Positions 22,575-34,351 of a stretch of DNA of 64,000 nucleotides are shown one piece after another; position 1 is the first letter of the stretch; every line of letters begins with the position of its first letter. A model generated the notes under the pieces. It did not search any database, was not told where the DNA came from, and worked only from the letters and a program-made list of their open reading frames with translations. This stretch comes from Daedaleopsis sinensis. Its lineage: Eukaryota; Basidiomycota; Agaricomycetes; Polyporales; Polyporaceae. Position numbers and translations under genes: made by a program. The stretch is from the NCBI GenBank assembly GCA_033807695.1, contig CM066310.1:930001-994000 (forward strand). The letters run 5' to 3'.

Positions 22575-23385
22575 GATGTCATTCGGCGGCTCGAAGACAT
22601 GTAGTCATTGCCATCGGGAGGAAGTGGGAATACAGTTGGGCGGCAGACAGAGTAGAGAGTGTGGGAGCACGGAGAGACTAGAGTAGAGTTCTAGGTGATG
22701 CAGAGCTTGAGAGAGAGAGGGAGACGAGATGTGCCGCGCCCTAGAGTGGTTGTGTTGGGGATTTTTCGGGAGCGAACTGGCGAGTGTTCCTGTGTTCTAA
22801 CACCTGTTCAAAATGGCATTGATAAACACACTGCACATTCTCGTGCCCGATAATGTAGTTACTGACCTGTGTGCACTCGTCGTCCATTGCAGTCCGCAAT
22901 GGTGGGAGAAGACACTGAATGGGGGGAAAGAAGTGTCCAACCGTCAAGGATTGTGTCATGGCCGCAGGCGCCACAGCGGAGCCTCAAATATTACCTGATT
23001 TGGATGGCCACAGACGCTCTTTGCAAGCTCGACGCCGCTGCGCTCATTGTTACATGGATCTTTCGCTGAAAGACAACTTATCTCTGAATCGGGTTACAGA
23101 GACATGTCCGGAGAGCCTCTGTGCTATACCCCGGAAGATATCATGTCCCAGGAATGCTTCAACATTGAAAGATCTGACGAATGATGGCGTGACAGGGGGG
23201 TGTATACAAATGTCTTCCAGTGTCCATCCCTTCCTCGTTCGTTCTGGCACAAAAACAGCTGATATATGGTGCATGTACACGCTCTAGATTATGTCTACAA
23301 ACCAGCATCGAACCACATGGAGGGACGGGCGAGAGTCGGTAGTTTTGCAAAATTTTGCGATTTTGCAGAACCCCCCTGGTGATAG
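22575..23385. other. 5' non-coding part of the transposon
   Basis: Within the element, upstream of the transposase. I see no second gene. An AT-rich stretch near 22,800-23,000 and the right inverted repeat are the only structures. Confidence 0.5.
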
Positions 23386-23392
23386 TACCGAC

Positions 23393-24088
23393 TGGGAGGA
23401 TCGGTCGCCCTTTGGTCGAGGGGGGGCCGTGTGAAATCGTACTTGTCGAAATTCGTGAACGTCTCTTGGAGCTTTTGAGAGGGTAGCTCGTACTTTTGTT
23501 TACCCTTCCACATACGAAATTTCGGTAATGCATTGCTACACCCTGTCAATTGCCTCGTGTCTGCTGCAATAGGTGAAAGGGACGTGACTTGCGATGGTAT
23601 CCGAGAGATATGTGTCCAAGGGGTGCACAAGCACGCGGGCGGCTACAGAGCGCTAGGCAATAGGTTAAGCGCTCTCAAGGTAGACCAAGGCAAACATTCA
23701 CGCACTTTTGAACACTCTCTTGCCATCGGGGATGAGTTAGAAGGAGCTATAAGCAATAAAACAGTGGTCAGTAATCTGTGTGTCAATTTTTGAGGCGACA
23801 GGATGGGGCGGCACTTACCAACAGTATCGTGTACTACTTGATACCAATAGACAACTAGCACAACCGCCAGTTGTGAGCCCATGTATGGTTCATTTATTGA
23901 TACTTTGAGCTTATAATCTACTAGCAAGTGCGGATTGCATGTTGCGTTCATCTGAGACTCAATCTTATATACAACTTTTCTCGACATGGACAAGTACACC
24001 GGTGTTTCTCTCAAAGCAAGAGTCGGAAATTCTGCGAAGTACGATTTCACACGGCCCCCCCTCGACCAAAGGGCGACCGATCAGCCCA
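23393..24088. mobile_element. Non-autonomous element with about 50-bp terminal inverted repeats
   Basis: The left arm (about 23,393-23,444) holds GATCGGTCGCCCTTTGGTCG, a G-run and GCCGTGTGAAATCGTACTT. The right arm (about 24,037-24,088) is its reverse complement, nearly identical over roughly 50 bp. The interior of about 590 bp has a 135-codon open frame on the minus strand (24050-23643) with no family I recognise. No transposase is present, so this looks like a deletion derivative or MITE-like element next to the pogo-like transposon. Confidence 0.75.
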
Positions 24089-24145
24089 GCCGGTTCGGTG
24101 ATCCTCACAACGGAGTTTGAAATCTGGATCACCGAACCGGCTGGG
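24085..24145. repeat. Perfect 20-bp-arm hairpin, 61 bp
   Basis: CCCAGCCGGTTCGGTGATCC is followed, after a 21-base loop, by its exact reverse complement GGATCACCGAACCGGCTGGG. The loop has CGGAGTTTGAA, a string also found inside the 59-bp micro-elements at 19.5 kb. Confidence 0.85.
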
Positions 24146-26199
24146 AACGAGCCTAGTGCGCATGCTCCGCTCGTTGTCGAGCAATGAATGATACCCCTCT
24201 CGTCCCGGTCTGGTTCAGTCGAGGGCGTATGTGCGACGCGGCGGGCCTGAGCGTAGACGGCGACGGCGACATGGGCATTGGGACATGCACCACGAGGCGG
24301 GGCGACGCACCTCGCATACCCATGCCCAGGCTCCGGTGCGGTGCGGCCGCAGCTGGCGTACGTGCGCGTACAGATCCGGGGGAGCCTTGTGCGCACCGAA
24401 CCCGCCGGAGCGGGCAGCAGGCCGTCGGGCGGACGCGCATTCATTATGACAATATGAAAAGCTTCATGGGCGGAGCGTCTCCCCCGCGAAGCTTGGGATG
24501 ACCAATGACGATGGTCTGCGCACAGACGTCCGGTGCCCCATTCATTCCCTGGCCATCCAGATATCCATCCCTCGAGCGATAGTCGCTATCAGCACGCTCA
24601 CGTCAATCTGCAGGTCACTGGGGGACGGTTGCGTGCGTGTGCTAATTTGGCCTGCGATAGCGACATGCCCATGGCCGACTCCGGTCCCCATTGATATTCG
24701 CGAACCGCCCACATGCGCACGGGGCGTCCCCATACGCATAGTAAATGAGTACGAGCACAGAGCGGCGGAGGAAGACAGGGACCCGGGCGCACCCTCGCGA
24801 CGCCCGTGCCCGTTCCCGCTGCGTATACGTAGGTAGCTAAGGGCGTGTGCGCCGTCGACGGAGACGCCCGCGTCTGCATGCCGTATACGCATGAGAACGG
24901 CGCAGGGCGCGGGCGAAAGCCAAACGCAACGTGCACCGAGCTGCACACTTCCCCCGAGCGCGAGGGAACTGCCGTACTGCACCCGAGAACGCGAAGCGCA
25001 AGAACGCAGCGATCGCTCGAGCCTACGCCGACCTGGATGCAGCCAGAACGTCGCCCCCGCGCTCCCGGTGGCCACTCTGTGTGAGCGGTGTGAGCGGGCG
25101 GGTAGTTACCGTACTCGCGCGAGGGGTGCGCTCCACCGTGCCCCTTGCAGCACGCCCGTCCAGCAGTCCTCAGCACTCTCGTACCGGCGTTGGCGCGGAC
25201 GGCCGTGCGCGATTTGCGCCCCGGCGGGTGTACGGTGGCCCCGCCTGAGAAGAGAGGTGCGCATCATGAGCATGCGCATGAGAGTGCCAAGCAAAAATAG
25301 AGTGAATTAGCACTCGATGTGAGGCTGCTCGACACCGGCCCTTGGGGCGGGATGTCTCGTATCGCGGCTCGGATGGCGGCGACGGTCGATAGCGCAGCGC
25401 ACCCTCGGCGACTTCGCCGTCGACCGCTGCAGTCATCCGCCACACCGGCGGGCCTCTGCGCGGATGGTGTTGGCTGCAATTATGACATGATGACAGCCCG
25501 GGCCGCACCTATTTCCCCAGGAGTCCCCACATGGCCTGCGCAGAGCATCGTGGCGGCAAAGTTGGACGTCAAGGGCCCTTCTTCGCGCAGGTCTTCGCTC
25601 GGGGGTGCTCGTTTGACGTATCCAATCCATCACGATCAGTGACCACACACTCAAATGGGCCCTTTCGTGCGAGCCGCGCCCCTGTCGGTGGGAGGGTCCG
25701 ACGAGCGTAATCTGGCGCTACGACGGGCGACGAAGTGAGGTGCTGACGTACTTCGGCCACTGTTCCTGTACGCGGGCAACTGTGGCCATGTCTCGCGCGC
25801 ACTCCCGAATTCAATGAATGAATTCATCACCGTGGCCTGGGCTTAGACTTGAGAGACAACGGACGTCCGTCGGAACGCCTGCCGGTCACAGGTTCTGGAC
25901 AGTTGCATCCATCAACGACTGTTGCTGTCAGTGTTATCGTGGACGGACGAGGGCTCCGAAAACACGCACGCGGCTCGGTGGGATGCTGGAGTGTCTTGCA
26001 ATGGCCCAAACACGGCGAATTATGCCTGATGACACTGGGACGTAAGCGCGTCGAAGAAGCTACTCTCCATCGTTCTGCAAGACTCGCAAACAGACTCAAT
26101 ACAATACACGTGCCCTCCAGAACGCGCGCATGGCTTCCCCGGGAGACGGAGAAGCACACGGCCACTTCCGTACAGGGACGAAGGACTGTGTGCGTCGTC
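24146..26199. other. Gene-free stretch
   Basis: GC-rich sequence with overlapping open frames on both strands but no recognisable domain, start context or exon structure. I see no RNA gene. Confidence 0.5.
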
Positions 26200-26572
26200 A
26201 GGACCCCCGACAATAGCGCCAAAATGCCTGATCCGCGAAAAAAATCTTGCGGCCCAAATGTCCGAGACACCAGGCATACTTTGAGAGCCCGTTTGCCCGG
26301 AAAAACACCAGGCATCAGGCCAAAATTTTCTCAAAATAGGGGGGTAACCTCGTTTTGGCGCGCGGCGCCTCCGGCGCCTGCGATTTTTCGGGCGTCGGCG
26401 CGGGCGACTACGGTCCAAACGCCATTTTGGGCGACTTTTGGTCGGATTTTTCCTCAGGCCTCAGCCCGCCGACAGGCCAAATCACGTCCGAAAAAATCAG
26501 GCATCGGGGGCTCCAGAGGGCCCCAAATGTCCGAAATCGCCTCAGGCATTTGGCGCTATTGTCGGGGGTCCT
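26200..26572. mobile_element. MITE with 31-bp inverted repeats and 8-bp target duplication (hAT-like by TSD)
   Basis: The left end AGGACCCCCGACAATAGCGC continues into CAAAATGCCTGA. The right end is the reverse complement with a single-base length difference. Immediate flanks are GCGTCGTC on both sides (26192-26199 and 26573-26580). The interior carries two direct copies of CCAAATGTCCGA and tracts such as GAAAAA-ATC. It has no coding capacity. An 8-bp duplication is typical of hAT elements; the superfamily is inferred from that alone. Confidence 0.85.
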
Positions 26573-26580
26573 GCGTCGTC

Positions 26581-28066
26581 TGGCCAAAATGATTGATCGC
26601 GGCTCATTTTCACGGCGTACCTGTACTCTATTGACATAGTGAGACTTGCCTGCAACTAAACTCATATGGGTCAGGGCCGGCAGTACTTGTTAACACGATC
26701 AGCGGAAATGAGGGAGCGTTGTCGTTCGGCAGCACAATTTCTGATGTTCCTCCAGCCTCGACCGCGCGTGACAAAGATAAATAATTTTCTCGCTGTGTAT
26801 TTTCATCAGTGACCTGGATGGCTCGGAGGGAAGCAGTCCGGGTGACATCAAGGGAAACCACACGAATCAGATGGGCGATTGTCCTGCATCAAAGAGTAAC
26901 GGATACCTGACGTTAGCCAAACCACGTTGAACAATTCAAATAACATGCAAACCAACGGTGACTCAGTCTCCGGGAATCATACAGTAGGTTCAATCCAGAG
27001 CGCGCCGTTGTGGGCATAGCGGTACGCCGGAGGACCCTGGACGACGTTCTGGATGATTAATGCGTATTTGTTATGCGTCCGCCCCGCGCGCGTTCGGTGT
27101 AATGATGTCAGCGAGGATAAGCGCATTAGGTAGTCCGAGTTCCAATCAATCGCACATACTTACCTTCCACGGTGCTTGTCCATCAACGTCATAGACCCTC
27201 CGGGCGGACCGGTGCCTTGTAACCGCGCCGAGCCCGATTTATCGAGTTAGTGGGACTACCTCACAAGTCGTAAGGGTCCAGTTGACCGCTGTTCCGCCAC
27301 GAGGCTCTGCGAAGCTGAATCCCACCGAACCGTGGGGGTAGATCGCAACAAGAGTGCGGTTCCGAGACTGCGGGGTAGGACGTAAAGTGGGCGACAATAT
27401 GACAGCAGATGGGGAGAATGGAACGCACCGCGCGCCTTCTAGTGCCGCTCTCACCAAATACTTTACACCATGCGTTCTCACTAAGGGCCCGCGAAGCTGC
27501 TGCAGCACACGCAGTGAGACGTCGCTCCGGGCCCGCCAGAGAGCGCCGACGTCGACGCACAGCGCGTCTGCAAACCTTGTTGTTGGAGAAGTCGCTGGAG
27601 AATCGTCGGCGCTGCTGCCGGCGACGCTTCGGACGCCTGCAGTTGTCCACCACATCCGAGCGTGACCGCAAGCGGGCCTTCTTTTGGCAAACTGGGCTGC
27701 GATAACATTCTGCGGGCATCGGGCGCAGTAGAGCCAGAAGCCTGCTGAACGCGAGAGAAGTGTGAATATTGTACATGCCGAGGCCGAACCAAACCTTCGT
27801 CCCATTTGAGCTACTTTTGTGCGCCCCGTCGCGTCGAACACTGAGACCCCACCCTACTTATCCTGCGGCCCCACGCCCCTGCTTCGCGAGCTCGTGTCCG
27901 AACAAGTCCCGGATGCTTGTGATTCCTCTCTATGAACGTCATTCCCACCATCCGCTGGGCTCCCCATCCCCGGTCTAGCACCGGAGGCAGCGAGCTTGGA
28001 TGTCCGGAAGTCGAGACACGATGGGGCGGGCTGCGGGCTGCTCGGTGTCCTCCCAGCTTCATCTGC
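26581..28066. other. Gene-free stretch
   Basis: A 200-codon open frame on the minus strand (27841-27239) has no recognisable motif and overlaps equally long frames on the other strand, so I do not call a gene. No RNA gene is seen. Confidence 0.45.
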
Positions 28067-29906
28067 TCATCCACAACATGACCACTTGCCGTCGCGCTCG
28101 AACCAGACCTTCCCCTTGGGCAGGATGATGGTCCGAAGGGTCGGACACGCCTTGCTCCATGAGTGTGCAATTTCCCCTTCGTCTTCTACCGAGGCAGACC
28201 CAGCCGCCATGAAGGTGAGGTAGCGTAGATCCGAGAATCTTCTCAGTGATGAAGCGGAGTTCTTCAGCATTATCTAGAAAGAGGTAGCCGAGCGATGTCA
28301 GCATTGCATGGAGCATCGATATGATGCGGGGCATCAACGTTTTGACATCTGGGAAGTGTGGTTGGTACTGATGGGTCACAGGAGGATCCCCCAAAACGTC
28401 TGACAGTCTCCGGACCGAGTGTGGTCGACGAGCATCTCCCAGGCGCCACGATAAATCTCTTGGACCTTTCACACTACATTCACCCAGAAAACTAGGATGC
28501 GACCGATATAGGGAGAGTCCGAGAGATACGTCGACCCGGAGAACCGGTATGTGCGCAGGTATGATATGTGAAAACCCCAAAATCGCGCCACCAAGACAAA
28601 GAAACTTTCCAATACTACCGCGAAGACGTACTGTCCTTCGGCGATGAATGCATCACTGCTATGTCATGTCGTCGTGCATGCGCGCTAGAATACAGAAGAG
28701 GTACACAGCCGACTAGGCAGCGTCCCTTCGAGGATCTACCGTGCACGCACTGACGGATGTGACGACTGGTCCAGTAAAGCTCAGACCCTACAACCTTGAG
28801 ACAATGTCTGAGCAATATTCTGCGCCTGCGCCGCCCAGCATTTGCAACAATTGTGCAACGTCATCGAGGGGCGGGTTGGCACCGGTATGAGGTGCTATGA
28901 TCTCTTGACCAAGCTTTACTGGGCACCATTCATTAGGTTATGCGACACTTTCAGCGCCTGAGAGTTCGAGACACCCCCGTGGCCGTTGAGGCCGACACCT
29001 CAAGGGCAGTTTACTTGACATCGGAAGGTGCAAACCGAGGGATACGATACCGAAGGGGACACGATCGGGTTCAGGCGAACGGACACTCACATGGTCAAAA
29101 CAAGCCATCAGGACCACGATATGCAACGCCTCCAGGTGAGGGTGTCGACAAGCCACCTCCGGCAGGAGTTTGTCTGGAGCCAGTTGGGAGTCGAGCGACA
29201 TGATTGTCAGTCGCTTGATGGGGCGCGTGGATAGCGTGAGTGAGTCCAACGGCAGGACTCCGTCCTCCACGAACATCGACAATGACACCCCCTCCACGGG
29301 CCGTCCCTTCACGACGGCAGAGATAACGGACGGACCTGCGTGCACGGCGCGGAAGGACCTGAGGTTCGGCATGGCGGACTCCGGGACAACGAACGGCTGT
29401 TTCGTGGGGAAACCGCGTAGACAGAGCTCGACGAGGTCTGGCTGCGTCTCGAGGATCTCTGCGAGCTGCGGGTCGCACCGTATGGACGTGCCGAGCGTCT
29501 TCAACCTGGAGCGCAGGCCGTGAAGGACCCACGCAAGACTAAACTGATTGTCCTTGGGAGATAGCTCGATGCTGAGGTGTCGGAGATTCGTGAGCAGCGT
29601 CAGGGTGTCTCTTAGGAGACGGAAGGAGTTTGCGACGATGCGATGATTGGACCAGTCTATGGAGAGCTTGCGGACGAGAACGGCGTTTGCAGGGTGATTC
29701 CGAAGGGACTTGAGACATGCGATGCTTCGTTCTACACGTGTTGTTGGAGGCAGGTCGATGATGCGGTAGAGAATGCGGGCTGCGATGGTATGGAAGTCGT
29801 GGTTTACTCGTAAAACTGGCGGTAGGTCGGTGTACTCCATCTCTTGGAATATGTAGTCGAGTATCTCAACCGGAAAAGCGAGAAGACGGAAGTAGTCATG
29901 GTTCAT
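28067..29906 (-). CDS. F-box protein with leucine-rich C-terminal region
   Basis: Exon 1 (29906-29091) starts MNHDYFRLLAFPVEILDYIF, an N-terminal F-box like those of the very large agaricomycete F-box family, which supply substrate adaptors for SCF ubiquitin ligases. Leucine-rich stretches follow (TNLRHLSIELS, LVELCLRGFP, IKRLTIMSLDS, LEALHIVVLM). The last exon (28273-28067) has LRYLTFMAAG and WSKACPTLRTIILPKGKVWF, the usual C-terminal signature of this family. Direct joining is in phase and gives 340 aa. It implies an 817-nt intron (28274-29090), unusually long here, with a GTGAGT donor and TTTCTAG acceptor. An extra exon or an insertion in the intron cannot be excluded. The middle part is therefore uncertain. 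Confidence 0.7.
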
Positions 29907-32200
29907 GGCGTTCGGTAAGAGGGTATTGGTGGTGAGGACAAGGTCGCGGCTGAACAAAGGGGGGATAGGGCGGACGGCGATAAGAGCGAGCAGATCGTCG
30001 TTGATGCTGAGCGGAATGGCGACCGGCGTCTAGGTGTTGATGCCACTGTGACGATGTCCGCTTTTGGCAGTCACAGTAAGTTCGCGCAGCAGCTTGGTCT
30101 GAGGCCGCACGCAAACCTTCACCACTAGCTTGATGTCGACAGGGAAGTTAGAACCACTCGGCAGATCTAATTAAAAGATCTAACTCTACACTACTAGCTA
30201 TCATAATCAATCAAAGTTCAACACGCCCCCCAGCCACTGCAGCTGATCCTGGTTGATCTGCTTTAGTGGCATTGATCCCAACGTGCAAAGTTCCTCCGGA
30301 GTAGTGCAACACCATCTAAGGACTAGACCGCTCGTCGCCATTCTGTGGCCCACGCCGGTTCCTCAGGCATCTCACGAGTCAGCTTCTGACCGACATCACT
30401 GTGTTCTTGTGACTCGCATTATCATCCGGTGCCTTGGCTCACCGCGCCCCACTGTGTCGCGATCGTCGACCCGTGGCAGGAACGGTCCACACACATTGCG
30501 CCGCAATCCCACCGATGATTCGTACGCTGCTCTTTGGTTCGTGGGCTTCTCGAAGCAGCATCATCATCTGCCCCACTTTGAAGGCCCTCGTTCTGCGGTC
30601 AGTTCCCAAGTACGCAGTCGATGCGCATGCACTCACCGTGCCTTTTCGCACATAGCTCGTGTTCAGCTGGGCTGCGTGGCGTGTGGTCGTATGCGTCCTT
30701 AGCTGTCATTCGACTGTTCGCGGCCCTGTCAACGGTGTTAGCGTTCCCATGCGCGATTGCTTGTGCGTACCTGACCGATGCGATAGGAAACCTCGCCAGA
30801 CCTCGCCTCCTTCTATCTCGACACTCAGATGCCGGCGGCGACCTATTCTAAGACCCGTGTGGCAGTATCAATGGTAGGATCTATCAGTGACAACCGCACT
30901 GACGCCGCGATTCAGAGCAGACTCACGCGTATGCGCCATAATTAGCGGTTCAAATTTGCAGGCGTTGGGCGTTTTTCTATCTCCTATGGAACAGATTCTA
31001 TGCTTCACTAAGTCCGCTCAAAGATCAGATCATCAGAATGTTTCCAACAATCGATATTCTACACGACTCACCGGCCCCCTGAATCGGATGGAAGCGCCCC
31101 AGGATAACCCGCTTGCAAAGCGTGCAGTACGAAAGTATTCATACGGTATTACGAAGGATAGACACACTCTAGGCTTGACAGTATTCACCGAAGGTAGGAT
31201 GTGATGGTCGATCTGTCCGACGTCAGCAGATCTTCAATGATGAGCCTCGAGGCAACTCACGAGTCGCGGCCCGCCCGTGCATCCTACTACGTAGTTCGGG
31301 ACAAGTATACACGTTGAGCGTGGCCGTGTACGCGTACGTTCGTGTACGTGTTGCACGAAAGCTTCGTACCAGAACGCTCCGGTGGTTATCGCCGTAAAGA
31401 ACGAGGGTGCCGTGGCGGACAAGCAGCGCAGTGTTGACCGCTATCCAGTTATTGACTGAGCGCGCAGTATTGGGCGCGACGAGGAAGAGCGAGATGATCT
31501 TGCCGCGGTGCAGATAGCGGTCTGCGAGGATGGCGGTGGTAGTATAGACTGCGCGGGACAAAGCGTATACTAGTAGGAATGCAGGGTATAGCGGTCTGCG
31601 AGGATGGCGGTGGTAGTATAGACCGCGCGGGACAAAGCGTTAACTTACTAGTAGGAATGCAGGGTATAGTCAGTTGCCATCAGTACTGCTAGGGTGGAAG
31701 CGCGAGATTGGGAGGCACGTACTAAAGGAATATTGATATCGTGGCGACGGCGGATTGGGGTACAGGCATTATCTGCCCTTCGGAGAACCTTGCAGCGATG
31801 ACCGACGATGGTGCACGGAATGAAGCTGATGGGAGAGAGAAGTCAGTCGTCGAGACTGTAGTATGACAACTTGGGCTGGGTCAGTGCCATCTCGACGAAC
31901 CTACGACTCTATATTCGGTAAATGGTTAACCTAGGACTTCAGATTGAAACTTCAGAAGCAGACGTGCGTCGAGTGACAAAACTCACAGAATGATATACAT
32001 ACCTCTTGCTAACAACACATGTATGTCCAGTCCAATCCACAGGCGATCCAGTTGGTATCTTCTAAGCAACCATTACAGTCACTCACGCTCGTGAACGAGC
32101 ATGGTATAGGTACATTATGCGAGTATATGTAGATCATCGGCGTGTGTCGACAATTATCTCCAAGACATCAATAAAAAGCCCCATGAACCGACGCGGCCCT
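29907..32200. other. Intergenic, no supported gene
   Basis: Several short open frames without recognisable domains. One (31561-31223, minus, 112 codons) has two hydrophobic stretches and might be a scrap of a membrane protein, but it has no start context or second exon that I can join. An imperfect tandem repeat lies at 31.5 kb. Confidence 0.45.
31509..31671. repeat. Tandem duplication of an approximately 80-bp unit
   Basis: GCGGTCTGCGAGGATGGCGG-TGGTAGTATAGAC.GCGCGGGACAAAGCGT...ACTAGTAGGAATGCAGGGTATA occurs twice in a row with a few differences. Confidence 0.9.
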
Positions 32201-33381
32201 TTACTCGGCCTTTTTCTTGCCGCCGAAGGAGTACGACTCGACCTCGGCCTCTGCGCGCAGACCCTCCTGCTCCGCCTCGGCGATCATCTTGCGCTCCATC
32301 GCCTCGTACTCCTCCTTCGACAGGTTGAGCTTCTTCATGGCGGTCACGCGCTTGCGGTATTCCTGGTACTTGTCGTCGGTCCCGAGCAGGTAGTCACACC
32401 AGCGGAACGACGTCGAGTAGTTGTTGACGAACGCCATGTGGTGGAAGTCGTGGTGCTCGGCCCCGGACCAGAAAGGGATGATGTGCCGCAGCGACCACGG
32501 GAAGTCTGCAATAGGGATGGCACAGCGGATATGAGCGAGGAGACACAGGGACGGGCGACGAGACTGTTACTCACCGTAGCCGCTGTGCGCGTCGATGGCC
32601 TGGAAGAGACGGAGGACGATCCACATGTACATGGTGAAGATGTGGAGGTCGTGGCTGAAGGCGCAGTACGCGATGGGGCCGACGACCGTGCCGAAACCGA
32701 GAATCATGACTTCCGCGGGGTGTGCGTACTCTGCGGCAAGACCGAACGGCGCAGAGTACTTGTGGTGAATCTTGTGGATGTGCTTGTAGAGGGGGCCCCA
32801 GTGCAGCATGCGGTGAAGGACGTAGTGCAAGATGTCCTCTTGGACGAAGAAGAGAGCAATCTGCGCAGCCATCTTCTGCCATGACGGGAAGGGAACTTGC
32901 CAGGTCGACAAACCGAAGTACTCAGCCACGGGGTGGAAGAGCCAAATCTACACGCGACATCTTCATGAGCTGCGAAGAGGGTTGGGAAGACGCAAGGGAA
33001 GACGTACCACGGGTAGTTCAACCATGAAATGCGAGAAAAGGACCTGCTTGGTGCACTCCCACTGCTCCTGAGGCGTGGGGACCTTATTGGGCTGGAGCTT
33101 CCATTGCCTGAAGTATGGGATGGCGTCGATGATGATCCACGGGATAGAGCGACCGAAGTAGACAATCTGCCAGCAAAGTTCATGCACCACCACGCGCGGA
33201 ACCATAGAAGCGACCGTACCTCGTGAATCAAGAAGCTCATAAGACCGGTCGCGATGATAGGGTTGTCGATAAACAAGTACCACGCAGCCCACTGGGCCTC
33301 TATCCAGCTCAACTTGCTGAAGTCGGTGCCAGCATCTGCGTAGAGCTGGTGGGCCCTGGGATGTACGGCCGTCGAGTTCAT
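32201..33381 (-). CDS. ERG25: C-4 methylsterol oxidase (sterol desaturase family)
   Basis: Four exons, 33381-33220, 33166-33008, 32947-32575 and 32505-32201, join in frame to 332 aa. Introns are 52-69 nt with GTACGG, GTACGT and GTGAGT donors. The enzyme uses a di-iron centre in the ER membrane to oxidise the C-4 methyl groups of 4,4-dimethylzymosterol in ergosterol synthesis. The three histidine boxes are present: HRMLH (about residue 153), HKIHH (about 165) and HHDFHH in the last exon. [17 protein letters not shown] and [11 protein letters not shown] fit known members. The C-terminus KKKAE resembles a dilysine ER-retrieval signal. The ATG at 33,381 is the first in frame. Length is slightly above the 309 aa of yeast Erg25. 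Confidence 0.95.
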
Positions 33382-34351
33382 GCTGGCAATGGCTGTCGTC
33401 GAGCAGTCGTCGGCTAGGGGCACAAGTCCTGAGACTGTCTGCAACGACGAGGCGGGTCGAGGAAGATGGGTGGGAGACAACGACCTATGCGCCGCTGCTG
33501 GCCGTACGGGTCCCGGTTTTATGAACTGGATTATGTGGGGCCGTCGTACGATCGGCTAGCAGAAAATGGCTCTGCTCACGTGCTCATCGCGCCCGCCTCC
33601 CTGTTCTGGTGACTCTGGCCTGCTCCAGCCATCCAAGTCCAAGTCCAACGCTCGAGCCTCTTGCGCCTTCAAGAAATATCGCTGCGAGTCGTCAGAGGTA
33701 AGAGAGGATAACATTTTTGGATGTTTTACTGATCTAGAGATTTTGTGGCATATATAGCGTCTGTCTTGAGCGGCTATTGCCGGATAAAGTGGTCTGCCCA
33801 ACTCGTTCAATTGGAACCTGAGTCTCCGTCTGGTCTCCGTTATCAGGACTGTCTCTGCCGCATCTAGGAGGTACACATCGCGTCTCTATACTGGATGGGG
33901 TGGGCCAGAAGCACTAAAGTAACGGGCAACTCAACAGTACAAGTCACCCGGTCGATCGAGCGTCAACGCGTCGATGTAAGTATACTAAGTAACTACTAGT
34001 ACTATGTCCTACCACCCGCCTATACGCATGCGAAAAGGACTTTGGGACCACGACTAGTTTATCCACGAACGAGAGTGACAAGGCAAGGTCAATATAGCAC
34101 CGCAATTAGACCGCGAAACAGGGATGGCGCTGTCAATGGTCATTAGGCTGCTGCGAGTGTGTCCATTACCGCCACGCATCGTACGACCTAGGTCGACATG
34201 CCACCCACAGCACCACCACTGTCATTGGCTATGAGTGACACACTAAGCAGCTGCATGAGCAGGTGGTAACGGGCTCGAAGTGATCAGACTTACATACTCC
34301 GTGCGCCAACAACCCAAGGAACAAGGTCCTTCCTCCTCCTCGCCTTTCGGC
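33382..34351. other. Upstream region of ERG25 and downstream of GPI18
   Basis: No gene is supported. TTCATAAAA on the minus strand near 33,520 could be a TATA element for ERG25. A 106-codon open frame (33876-33556, minus) has no recognisable domain. Confidence 0.5.

Larger units (their letters stand above)
19601..23385 (-). mobile_element. Pogo/Fot1-like DNA transposon, complete (3785 bp)
   Basis: Terminal inverted repeats read CTATCACCAGGGGGGTTCTG at the left end, with the complementary sequence at the right end (CAGAACCCCCCTGGTGATAG). Both ends are flanked by TA (19599-19600 and 23386-23387), the target-site duplication expected of the Tc1/mariner-pogo superfamily. The element encodes one uninterrupted transposase gene on the minus strand. 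Intact ends and reading frame suggest a young, possibly active insertion. Confidence 0.92.

Noticed and set aside
27239..27841. 200-codon open frame on the minus strand
   Set aside because: No recognisable domain, and equally long frames lie on the opposite strand. Could be a gene, but nothing in the sequence supports it.
30240..30275. CTGATCCTGGTTGATCTGC string resembling the start of small-subunit rRNA
   Set aside because: The match covers only a few bases and the following sequence is not rRNA.
31223..31561. 112-codon frame with hydrophobic stretches, possibly a fungal seven-helix membrane protein
   Set aside because: The resemblance is weak and I could not join further exons with conserved splice sites.
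33556..33876. 106-codon frame upstream of ERG25
   Set aside because: No domain, and it occupies the expected promoter region of ERG25.
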